From DASVLX01 sp035552275 (GTDB lineage Bacteria > Actinomycetota > Actinomycetes > Mycobacteriales > Pseudonocardiaceae): a stretch of 11,981 bases of DNA. Positions 5,685 through 11,981 of this stretch are shown in pieces. Location: positions 1-11,981 of the forward strand of contig DASZLR010000271.1 of the NCBI GenBank assembly GCA_035552275.1, given 5' to 3'. A program made the position numbers and the translations under genes. The notes below the pieces were generated by a model that saw only the letters and a list, made by a program, of their open reading frames with translations, searched no databases and was not told the origin of the DNA. The stretch's first letter is position 1, and each line of letters opens with the position of its first letter.

Positions 5685-8600
5685 ATGACCAGCTCGGCAC
5701 CTCTGCACCGCCCGGCGCATCCGGTCCGGTTCGTCACCGCGGCCAGCCTGTTCGACGGCCACGACGCGGCGATCAACATCATGCGCCGCATCCTCCAGGC
5801 CCAGGGCGCCGAGGTGATTCACCTCGGCCACAACCGGTCGGTGCGGGAGGTGGTCGACGCGGCGATCCAGGAGGACGTGCAGGGCGTGGCCATCAGCGCC
5901 TATCAGGGCGGTCACGTCGAGTACTTCAGCTATCTGGTCGAGCTGCTGGCCGAGCGCGGCGCCGGGCACGTCAAGGTGTTCGGCGGCGGTGGCGGGGTGA
6001 TCGTGCCGAGCGAGATCGAGCTGTTGCAGTCCCGTGGCGTGGCGCGGATTTTCGCTCCCGCCGACGGCCAGCGGCTCGGGCTGGCCCCGATGATCAATTC
6101 GATGATCGAGGCGTGCGACACCGATCTCGCCGCGCGGCCGACGGATTCCTGGGAGGCCCTGGCGTCGGGGGACCAGCGGGCCCTGGCGCGGACCATCACC
6201 CGGATCGAGGCCGGCCGGTTGACCGATGATGAGCGGTCCGCGTTGGGCGCGGTCGCCCGACGAGTGCCGGTGCTGGGCATCACCGGCACCGGCGGCGCGG
6301 GCAAGTCGTCGCTGACCGACGAGCTCGTCCGGCGGTTCCGGACCGACCAGCAGGACAAGCTGCGGATCGCGGTGTTGGCGATCGACCCGAGCCGGCGGCG
6401 CGGCGGCGGATCGCTGCTGGGCGACCGGATCCGGATGAACTGCCTCGACAGCGACCGGGTGTACTTCCGGTCGATGGCGACTCGGCGGGCCGGCTTGGAG
6501 GTTCCCGACGGCCTGGCGGACGCGATCATGGCGTGCCGGGCGGCCGGCAACGATCTGGTGATCGTGGAGACGCCGGGCATCGGCCAGGGCGACGCCGCGA
6601 TCGTGCCCTTTGTGGACCTTTCGCTGTATGTGATGACGCCCGAGTTCGGCGCGGCCTCCCAGTTGGAGAAGATCGACATGCTCGACTTCGCCGACGCGGT
6701 GGCCATCAACAAGTTCGAGCGGCGCGGCGCGGAGGACGCGCGGCGGGACGTGGCCCGGCAGTTGGTGCGCAACCGGGAGGCGTTCGGCGCGTCCTGGCAG
6801 GACATGCCGGTGTTCGGCACCAGCGCCGCGACCTTCAACGACGACGGCGTGACCGCGCTTTACCAGTATCTGCGCGACGAGCTGGCGCAGCGCGGCCTGC
6901 CGGTGGGCGACGGGACGCTGACGCCGGTCACCGGCAAGGTGTCCACCTCGGCGTCCACCGTGGTGCCGGCGTCGCGAGCGCGCTATCTGGCCGAGATCGC
7001 CGAAACCGTGCGCGCCTACCATCGCGGCACCGAGACGATGGTCGACGACGCGCGCCGGATCGCTCACCTGCGCGCCGCGCGGGCCGAACTGGCGGAACAT
7101 CCGGGCGCCGGCCACGACACCACTGCGCTGACGGTGCTGGACGAGCTGCTGGCCAAGGCCGAACGCCGGCTGGCTCCGGTCGCGGCCGAGCTGCTCGCCG
7201 ACTGGCCGAAGACCGTCGAGGACTACTCCGGCGACGAACTGGTGTTCCGGGTGCGGGACAAAGAGATTCGCACCGCGCTGACGCGGGAGACGCTGTCCGG
7301 CAACGCGGTTCGTCGGGTGTCGCTGCCGCGCTTCGATGACGACGGCACACTGCTCCGGTTCCTGCGGAAAGAGCACCTTCCTGGCTTCTTTCCGTTCACC
7401 GCAGGGGTTTTCCCGTTCAAGCGGGAGGGTGAGGACCCGGCCCGGATGTTCGCCGGTGAGGGCGATGCGTTCCGCACCAACCGCCGGTTCAAGTACCTGT
7501 CCGAAGGCTCGACGGCGACCCGGCTGTCCACCGCGTTCGACTCGGTCACGCTCTACGGGCACAACCCGGACACGCCGCCGGACGTCTACGGCAAGATCGG
7601 CACGTCGGGTGTGTCGATCGCGACCTTGGACGATATGAAGGCGCTGTACGCGGGGTTCGATCTGACCGCGCCGACGACGTCGGTGTCCATGACGATCAAC
7701 GGCCCGGCGCCGACGATCCTGGCGTACTTCCTCAACACCGCGATCGACCAGAACCTCCACCGATTCGTCGTCGAGCACGGCCGGGAGCCCGACGACGGGG
7801 AGCGGGCCGAGGTCGCGGCACGGGCGCTGGCGAACGTGCGCGGCACCGTGCAGGCCGACATCCTCAAGGAGGACCAGGGTCAGAACACCTGCATCTTCTC
7901 CACCGAGTTCAGCCTGCGGATGATGGCCGACATCCAGGAATGGTTCATCCAGCGCAAGATCCGCAACTTCTACTCGGTGTCCATTTCCGGCTACCACATC
8001 GCCGAAGCCGGGGCGAATCCGATCAGCCAGCTCGCGTTCACCCTCGCCAACGGGTTCACCTACGTGGAGTCCTATTTGGCCCGTGGAATGAGCATTGACG
8101 ACTTCGCCCCGAACCTGTCCTTCTTCTTCTCCAACGGCATGGACGCCGAGTACTCGGTGATCGGCCGGGTGGCGCGGCGGATCTGGGCGGTCGCGATGCG
8201 GGACCGCTACGGCGCCAACGAACGCAGCCAGAAGTTCAAGTACCACGTGCAGACCTCGGGCCGGTCGCTGCACGCGCAGGAGATGAGCTTCAACGACATC
8301 CGCACCACCTTGCAGGCACTGTGCGCGCTGTACGACAACTGCAACTCCTTGCACACCAACGCCTACGATGAGGCGATCACCACGCCGACCGAGTCCTCGG
8401 TGCGCCGGGCCATGGCCATTCAGTTGATCATCAACCGGGAGTGGGGCCTGTCGATGAACGAGAACCCGATGCAGGGCTCGTTCGTCATCGATGAGCTGAC
8501 CGATCTGGTGGAAGAGGCGGTGCTGGTCGAGTTCGAGCGGATCTCCGAGCGCGGCGGGGTGCTCGGCGCGATGGAGACCGGCTACCAGCGGGGCCGCATT

Positions 8601-8942
8601 CAGGACGAGTCGATGCTCTACGAGCACCGCAAGCACGACGGCTCGCTGCCGCTGATCGGCGTCAACACCTTCCTGCCGCCGGCCGGGCAGGAGGACGAGG
8701 CCGTCGAGATCGAGCTGGCCCGCGCGACCGAGGACGAGAAGCGGACGCAGGTTGATCGCACCCGCGCGTTCGCCGAGAACCATCGCGAGGAGGCCGAGGT
8801 CGCGCTGGCTCGGCTGAAGCAGGCGGCGACCGCCGGCGAGAACGTGTTCGCCGTGCTGATGGACGCCGCTCGGGTCTGCACGCTCGGCCAGATCACCGAC
8901 GCGTTCTTCCAGGTCGGCGGCCAGTACCGACGCAACATCTGA
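5685..8942 (+). CDS. icmF: Fused isobutyryl-CoA mutase, coenzyme B12-dependent
   Basis: This 1085-residue enzyme interconverts isobutyryl-CoA and n-butyryl-CoA using adenosylcobalamin and carries its own G-protein chaperone. Domain order is diagnostic. The B12-binding domain (about 14-145) has LFDGHDAAINIMRRIL with His26 as the lower cobalt ligand. The MeaB/MeaI-like GTPase (about 190-430) has P-loop GTGGAGKS (201-208), Glu295 in VETPGIGQGD and the base-recognition motif NKFE (342-345). A linker (about 430-540) and the TIM-barrel mutase (about 545-1085) follow, with SISGYH and catalytic His771. Substrate-pocket residues are Phe576 (GVFPF) and Gln733 (KEDQGQNT). These are the isobutyryl type, not the Tyr/Arg pair of methylmalonyl-CoA mutase. 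The guanine-specificity motif ends in Glu rather than the canonical Asp of NKxD. The ATG start has AAGGGA seven bases upstream. Length matches known IcmF proteins (about 1090). It is downstream of the thiolase in the same operon, and a candidate terminator follows. Confidence 0.96.
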   Translation: MTSSAPLHRPAHPVRFVTAASLFDGHDAAINIMRRILQAQGAEVIHLGHNRSVREVVDAAIQEDVQGVAISAYQGGHVEYFSYLVELLAERGAGHVKVFGGGGGVIVPSEIELLQSRGVARIFAPADGQRLGLAPMINSMIEACDTDLAARPTDSWEALASGDQRALARTITRIEAGRLTDDERSALGAVARRVPVLGITGTGGAGKSSLTDELVRRFRTDQQDKLRIAVLAIDPSRRRGGGSLLGDRIRMNCLDSDRVYFRSMATRRAGLEVPDGLADAIMACRAAGNDLVIVETPGIGQGDAAIVPFVDLSLYVMTPEFGAASQLEKIDMLDFADAVAINKFERRGAEDARRDVARQLVRNREAFGASWQDMPVFGTSAATFNDDGVTALYQYLRDELAQRGLPVGDGTLTPVTGKVSTSASTVVPASRARYLAEIAETVRAYHRGTETMVDDARRIAHLRAARAELAEHPGAGHDTTALTVLDELLAKAERRLAPVAAELLADWPKTVEDYSGDELVFRVRDKEIRTALTRETLSGNAVRRVSLPRFDDDGTLLRFLRKEHLPGFFPFTAGVFPFKREGEDPARMFAGEGDAFRTNRRFKYLSEGSTATRLSTAFDSVTLYGHNPDTPPDVYGKIGTSGVSIATLDDMKALYAGFDLTAPTTSVSMTINGPAPTILAYFLNTAIDQNLHRFVVEHGREPDDGERAEVAARALANVRGTVQADILKEDQGQNTCIFSTEFSLRMMADIQEWFIQRKIRNFYSVSISGYHIAEAGANPISQLAFTLANGFTYVESYLARGMSIDDFAPNLSFFFSNGMDAEYSVIGRVARRIWAVAMRDRYGANERSQKFKYHVQTSGRSLHAQEMSFNDIRTTLQALCALYDNCNSLHTNAYDEAITTPTESSVRRAMAIQLIINREWGLSMNENPMQGSFVIDELTDLVEEAVLVEFERISERGGVLGAMETGYQRGRIQDESMLYEHRKHDGSLPLIGVNTFLPPAGQEDEAVEIELARATEDEKRTQVDRTRAFAENHREEAEVALARLKQAATAGENVFAVLMDAARVCTLGQITDAFFQVGGQYRRNI

Positions 8943-8943
8943 G

Positions 8944-8968
8944 CCCCTCGCCGGCCGTGGCGGCGGGG
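8944..8968 (+). terminator. Imperfect hairpin after icmF, candidate terminator
   Basis: CCCC (8944-8947) pairs with GGGG (8965-8968) and CGCC (8949-8952) with GGCG (8959-8962), across a small 1x2 internal loop and a 6-nt loop. It begins right after the icmF stop, and GTGCCCTCGTTGTT follows. It separates icmF from the independently regulated ligase promoter. Confidence 0.4.
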
Positions 8969-8976
8969 TGCCCTCG

Positions 8977-9008
8977 TTGTTGCACTTATGGTCAGACCAT
9001 TATAAACT
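8977..9008 (+). promoter_or_regulatory. Predicted promoter of the acyl-CoA synthetase gene
   Basis: A sharply AT-rich patch contains TATAAA (9001-9006), a near-consensus -10 box. The -35 box could be TTGTTG (8977-8982, 18-base spacing). Alternatively TTGCAC (8980-8985) pairs with TAAACT (9003-9008) at 17 bases. Either arrangement puts the start site near 9013-9016, about 60 bases before ATG 9074. The operator-like palindrome at 8988-9000 fills the spacer. Confidence 0.5.
8988..9000. promoter_or_regulatory. FadR/GntR-type operator-like palindrome
   Basis: ATGGTC-A-GACCAT is a perfect 6-bp-arm inverted repeat with a one-base centre. Its core TGGTCNGACCA equals the core of the known E. coli FadR operator and fits the TNGT-N-ACNA pattern of the FadR subfamily of GntR regulators. 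It lies between the -35 and -10 boxes, so binding should repress the ligase gene. Acyl-CoA or organic-acid effectors are typical of that subfamily. No GntR gene is inside the window. Confidence 0.6.
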
Positions 9009-9073
9009 GCGACATTGGCGTGTGACGGCCACCACTGGCCGATCTTCGCGAGGGCAGTTCGAGAGGTGCAGCG

Positions 9074-10723
9074 ATGCCGCAGACAGTGACGGTCCACGAT
9101 CGGTACGGCGACGACGAGATCAAGTGCTTCTACTCGTCCGGATTCTGGGGTGAACAGGGACTGTTCGACCTGGTGGAAGCCCAGGCCGCGACCCGTGCGG
9201 ACAAGGTCGTCGTGTCCGACGGCACGACCAGCCTGAGCTACGCGGAACTGCGCGACACCGCGGTCCGGCTCGCACACGGGCTGTCCGGCCTGGGCGTGCG
9301 GCGCGGCGACCGGGTCGCGGTGCAGCTGCCGAACTGGACCGAGTTCGTGGAGATCGCCGTCGCCGTCGCCCGGCTGGGCGCCGTGCTGGTGCCGATCATG
9401 CCGATCTACCGCGCGGACGAGGTCGGCTACGTCCTCCGGCACTCCGCGGCGAAGGCGGCCATCACCTGCGCCGAGTTCAAGGGCTTCCGGTACGTCGACA
9501 TGTTCGCCTCGGTCCGCCCGGACTGCCCCGACCTGGAAGCCCTCGTCGTCGTGCGTGGCGCGGCCGAGCCCGGCGGCGCGCTGCCGCTCGAACGGCTGAT
9601 CAGCGACGGCGAGCCCGCCGACCTGGAACGCGAGCTGGGCGACCGGCCCGCACCCGACGACGGCTTCCTGGTCGTCTACACCTCCGGCACCACGTCCCGG
9701 CCGAAAGGCTGCTTCCACACCTTCAACACCCTGCGGGCCAGCGCCGCCGCCATCGCCCGGAGCGTGCGGTACCGGGAAAGCGACGTCCAATTCGGACCGT
9801 CGCCGATCACGCACTCGACCGGGCTGGTGACCAGCGTCGTGCTGCCCGTGCTGGCCGGGGCCTCGTCGCATCTGATGGAGGCGTGGGAACCGGGCGAGGG
9901 CCTCCAGCGGATCGCCAAGCACGGCTGCACGATGGCCGTCACGGCCACCGCCTTCCTCCAGATGCTCTCCGCCGCCTACGATCCCGACCGACACGACGCC
10001 AGCAGCCTGCGACTGTGGGTGTGCGCCGGATCGCCGATTCCCGGCTCAGTCGTGCACCGGGCCAGCGAGCAGTTCCCGGACTGCCGAATCCTGAGCCTTT
10101 ATGGACGGTCGGAGAACATGCTCACCACAATGTGCACTGTGGACGATCCAGCGGAGCGGTCGGCGACCTCCGACGGCGCCGCCGTGGCGGGAGCCTCCGT
10201 TCGGATCGTCGACGAGCACGGCGCGGAGGTCCCGCGCGGAACGGAAGGCGACATCGCCTACCGGGGCCCGAGCCACATGCTGGCCTACTACCGCGACACC
10301 GAGCAGACCGAGGCATTGTTCACCCCGGAGGGCTACTCCCGATCCGGCGATCTCGGCGTAATGGACGGGGACGGCTATGTTCGCGTCACCGGTCGGCTGA
10401 AGGACATCGTGATCCGCGGCGGCCTCAACATCAGCGCCCGTGAGCTGGAGGACCTGTTGATCGAGCATCCGCTGGTGGGCGGCATCGCGATCGTCGGAAT
10501 GCCGGACGACCGGCTCGGCGAGAAGGTCTGCGCCTATGTGGTGCCGGCCGACGCCGACCATCCGCCCACGTTGGACGACATCACCGGATATCTGCGGGAG
10601 CGCAGGGTGGCGACGCCGAAACTGCCGGAACGGCTCGAACTGGTCGAGCAGCTTCCGATCACCGCGACCGGCAAGGTGCAGAAGTACCTGCTGCGGGAGG
10701 ACATCAAACAGAAGCTGCGCTGA
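9074..10723 (+). CDS. AMP-forming acyl-CoA synthetase, cyclohexanecarboxylate-CoA ligase-like
   Basis: This 549-residue adenylate-forming ligase converts a carboxylic acid, ATP and CoA into acyl-CoA, AMP and PPi. All core motifs are present: P-loop TSGTTSRPKG (203-212), YGRSEN (343-348), SGDLG with Asp426, GRLKDIVIRGG with Arg441, and the C-terminal catalytic Lys534 in TATGKVQK. In the adenylation motif the usual YGxTE has Ser in place of Thr, as in several medium-chain and alicyclic acid ligases. MPIYRADEVGYVLRHS (about 112-127) and FKGFRYVDMF recall cyclohexanecarboxylate-CoA ligases (AliA-like), although substrate cannot be read from motifs. It is cytosolic, with no membrane segment. ATG 9074 has GAGAGG at 9061-9066, seven bases upstream. 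It is probably the entry enzyme of the catabolic island, transcribed from its own operator-controlled promoter and followed by a hairpin at 10758-10781. Confidence 0.92.
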   Translation: MPQTVTVHDRYGDDEIKCFYSSGFWGEQGLFDLVEAQAATRADKVVVSDGTTSLSYAELRDTAVRLAHGLSGLGVRRGDRVAVQLPNWTEFVEIAVAVARLGAVLVPIMPIYRADEVGYVLRHSAAKAAITCAEFKGFRYVDMFASVRPDCPDLEALVVVRGAAEPGGALPLERLISDGEPADLERELGDRPAPDDGFLVVYTSGTTSRPKGCFHTFNTLRASAAAIARSVRYRESDVQFGPSPITHSTGLVTSVVLPVLAGASSHLMEAWEPGEGLQRIAKHGCTMAVTATAFLQMLSAAYDPDRHDASSLRLWVCAGSPIPGSVVHRASEQFPDCRILSLYGRSENMLTTMCTVDDPAERSATSDGAAVAGASVRIVDEHGAEVPRGTEGDIAYRGPSHMLAYYRDTEQTEALFTPEGYSRSGDLGVMDGDGYVRVTGRLKDIVIRGGLNISARELEDLLIEHPLVGGIAIVGMPDDRLGEKVCAYVVPADADHPPTLDDITGYLRERRVATPKLPERLELVEQLPITATGKVQKYLLREDIKQKLR

Positions 10724-10757
10724 CGGCCGATGTCCGTGAAGTCCACTGGCCCACCTG

Positions 10758-10781
10758 CCGCCCTCGTCCTTCGACGGGCGG
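10758..10781 (+). terminator. Hairpin after the acyl-CoA synthetase gene, candidate terminator
   Basis: CCGCCC (10758-10763) pairs with GGGCGG (10776-10781). The inner TCG (10764-10766) pairs with CGA (10772-10774), with one bulged C and a TCCTT loop. It lies 35 bases after the ligase stop. No U-tract follows. It probably marks the end of the acyl-CoA island, since the next genes have unrelated functions. Confidence 0.45.
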
Positions 10782-10832
10782 TAGAGGATTGCGGCGGCAC
10801 GGAATGTGGGGACGGCAAGGGGAGGGCATCGG

Positions 10833-11342
10833 ATGCCAGCGGTGGGAACGACGGCGGTGGTGGCCTGGGCGCCGGCCGCGAACGAGCTGTTGGACATCGC
10901 GGCCGGGGTCGACCCGGGCGTGGTGCGTCCCGGGATTCCGGCACATGCCTCGATCGCGTATCCGTTTCTGCCAGCGGCGGAATTCACCCCGGCCACGGCG
11001 GACACCTTGCGCGGACTGGTCGGCGATGGCGGACCGGTAGCGGTTCGGTTGGCGTCGCTGATCTCTGAGCCGGGCTTCGTCGGCGTGCTCGTTCCCGAGT
11101 TGGACCCGGTCGCGGCGGCGGTTCGGCGGCAATGGCCGCAGCTAACGCCCTACGGCGGCCGGTTCGGCGATGCGCCGCCGGTGCATGTGACCGTGGCGAT
11201 GGGCGCCGAGCCGGCAGCGGCCGAGCTCATCGCGGCCCGCGCCGCCGACCGGTTGCCGTTGGTGGCCGAGGTGCGCGAGCTGCACGTCGTCGGCCTGACC
11301 GAGGCCGGCTGGCGGCCGCTGGCCACTGTCGCGCTGTGCTGA
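10833..11342 (+). CDS. 2'-5' RNA ligase family / 2H phosphoesterase-like protein
   Basis: This small cytosolic protein has 169 residues from the chosen start. It carries the paired signature of the 2H phosphoesterase fold: HASIAYPF with His38 and Ser40, and HVTVAMG with His118 and Thr120. The two halves are separated by about 80 residues, as usual for the family. Members hydrolyse cyclic phosphodiesters or act on RNA 2',3'-cyclic or 2'-5' ends, and the substrate here is unknown. ATG 10833 has GGAGG at 10821-10825, seven bases upstream. An in-frame GTG at 10806 has no ribosome binding site and would add nine residues. The hairpin before it and the function suggest that it is not part of the acyl-CoA operon. 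A 13-bp tandem repeat straddles its stop codon. Confidence 0.8.
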   Translation: MPAVGTTAVVAWAPAANELLDIAAGVDPGVVRPGIPAHASIAYPFLPAAEFTPATADTLRGLVGDGGPVAVRLASLISEPGFVGVLVPELDPVAAAVRRQWPQLTPYGGRFGDAPPVHVTVAMGAEPAAAELIAARAADRLPLVAEVRELHVVGLTEAGWRPLATVALC

Positions 11343-11363
11343 TCCTCAGGGCTGATCCTCAGG
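11338..11363. repeat. Perfect 13-bp tandem duplication across a stop codon
   Basis: GCTGATCCTCAGG occurs at 11338-11350 and again, without a gap, at 11351-11363. The first copy contains the TGA stop (11340-11342) of the phosphoesterase-like gene. Each copy contains the small dyad CTGA-TCC-TCAG. This is probably a recent slippage duplication, neutral to the protein because the first copy preserves the stop. Confidence 0.9.
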
Positions 11364-11396
11364 AGACCGCGCGCCGGTTGTCCGGAGCGAGCCGTT

Positions 11397-11786
11397 GTGG
11401 GTAGATTCGGCCAGGTGCCGGGGGATGTGGATCTGGTCGGGCAGGTGGCCCAGCTGTATGACGGAATGGTGGATGGTCCGGCGCTGGCCGCCGCGTTTCG
11501 GGAAGCCGCGGTGATCGTCCCGACGGACGGCCACGACGCGCTGCTGACGACCGATGATCGCGGGGTGTGCTGGGTGTACGCCTTCACCACCGCCGAAGCC
11601 TTGGCGCGGTTCGCATCCGTTCGTGGTGAGGGCGACCGGCCGTGGCCGTATCTGACCACGCGCGGCGGTCGGCTGTTGGACGTGGTGCTGCCCGAGATCG
11701 GCCGACCCGCCGGGATCGCCGTGGACGTCGGCGGCCGGCGGCCGTTCTTCCTGCCGCCGACGAGCCAGCACCAGGAGGTGGCGTGA
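11397..11786 (+). CDS. SseB-like domain protein, type VII secretion neighbour
   Basis: This 129-residue protein resembles the SseB N-terminal domain. The core runs from about residue 28 (ALAAAFREAAVIVPTDG) through LLTTDDRGVCWVYAFTTAEALARF (49-72), then GGRLLDVVLPEIGRPAGIAVDVG (90-112). In actinomycetes, stand-alone SseB-like proteins often sit beside WXG100 or polymorphic-toxin genes, where a chaperone or immunity-like role has been suggested but not, to my knowledge, proven. GTG 11397 has GGAG nine bases upstream (11384-11387). In-frame GTGs at 11415 and 11427 are alternatives, and the conserved core begins after all of them. Its TGA (11784-11786) overlaps the next gene's ATG by one base, so the two are translationally coupled. 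Confidence 0.75.
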   Translation: MGRFGQVPGDVDLVGQVAQLYDGMVDGPALAAAFREAAVIVPTDGHDALLTTDDRGVCWVYAFTTAEALARFASVRGEGDRPWPYLTTRGGRLLDVVLPEIGRPAGIAVDVGGRRPFFLPPTSQHQEVA

Positions 11787-11981
11787 TGGCCGGCTATGAG
11801 GTGAATTCGGGGCTGTTGTCCGAGGCGGCGAAGGGGATCAACGACACCATCGCCGAGCTGAAAACGCTGGGCATCGCCGAGGCCGCCGACGAGGGCCGAG
11901 GCTTCAGCGGACTGGAAATGACCGGATTGACCGTGGGGAACCAGGGTCTGCGAAGCGCGTTCGCTGGTTTCTGCGACCGCT
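11786..11981 (+). CDS. WXG100-like protein, N-terminal part, cut by window edge
   Basis: Sixty-five complete codons are visible. The sequence begins MAGYEVNSGLLSEAAKG, continues with GRGFSGLEMTGLTVGNQGL (about residues 37-55) and reaches AFAGFCDR at the edge. This helical, Gly-interrupted pattern matches small WXG100/ESAT-6-like proteins of Pseudonocardiales. In those proteins I expect a Trp-rich continuation after FCDR. Such proteins usually precede a large type VII secreted effector or toxin. AGGAGGTG at 11773-11780 gives a strong ribosome binding site, and ATG overlaps the SseB-like stop. The C-terminus and any effector lie outside the window. Confidence 0.65.
   Translation, partial: MAGYEVNSGLLSEAAKGINDTIAELKTLGIAEAADEGRGFSGLEMTGLTVGNQGLRSAFAGFCDR

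Noticed and set aside
4401..8783. Very long antisense open frame of about 1460 codons opposite the thiolase and icmF
   Set aside because: At this GC content, antisense frames opposite well-biased genes rarely meet stop codons. Its translation is low-complexity (His/Arg/Gly/Val-rich) with no recognisable domain, while the sense strand encodes two complete enzymes with catalytic motifs.
5685..8942. Methylmalonyl-CoA mutase
   Set aside because: Domain fusion order (B12, GTPase, mutase) and Phe576/Gln733 in place of Tyr/Arg identify isobutyryl-CoA mutase.
8618..9994. Antisense frame of 458 codons across the icmF-ligase junction
   Set aside because: It runs through a promoter and operator region and two convincing sense genes, and shows no domain.

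Overview
This window is GC-rich chromosomal DNA, almost certainly from an actinomycete and most likely a member of the Pseudonocardiales. The evidence is strong GC bias at third codon positions, frequent GTG starts, AT-poor spacers and actinobacterial-type proteins. The last two genes also open a type VII secretion-associated locus of a kind common in that order. I saw no rRNA, tRNA, CRISPR array, insertion sequence or phage gene.

Layout. Positions 1-255 hold no gene I can support, only a candidate hairpin terminator. Positions 256-3075 are a leftward three-gene operon, read in transcription order as a MenB/BadI-like crotonase, a 2,4-dienoyl-CoA-reductase-like SDR and a metallo-beta-lactamase-fold hydrolase. 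A 253-bp divergent control region (3076-3328) carries a good leftward promoter overlaid by inverted repeats, plus a separate perfect hairpin. Rightward from 3329 come a lipocalin-like protein of unknown function (3329-4342), a thiolase (4452-5639), the fused isobutyryl-CoA mutase IcmF (5685-8942), and an acyl-CoA synthetase (9074-10723). The synthetase has its own promoter with a FadR/GntR-like operator between the -35 and -10 boxes. A 2H-phosphoesterase/2'-5' RNA ligase-like gene (10833-11342), an SseB-like gene (11397-11786) and the start of a WXG100-like gene (11786 to the edge) follow. These last three look unrelated to the acyl-CoA genes.

How the genes may work together (inference). Seven of the first seven genes read as one acyl-CoA catabolic island. 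A carboxylic acid would be activated by the AMP-forming ligase and modified by the SDR. A C-C bond of a beta-keto (possibly cyclic) acyl-CoA would be hydrolysed by the BadI-like crotonase, and the chain shortened by the thiolase. IcmF would then interconvert the branched and linear C4 acyl-CoAs. The hydrolase and the lipocalin-like protein have no assigned step. No acyl-CoA dehydrogenase or dedicated 3-hydroxyacyl-CoA dehydrogenase is inside the window, so the pathway is incomplete here and its substrate is unknown. A cyclic or branched acid (alicyclic or terpenoid-like) is the best guess.
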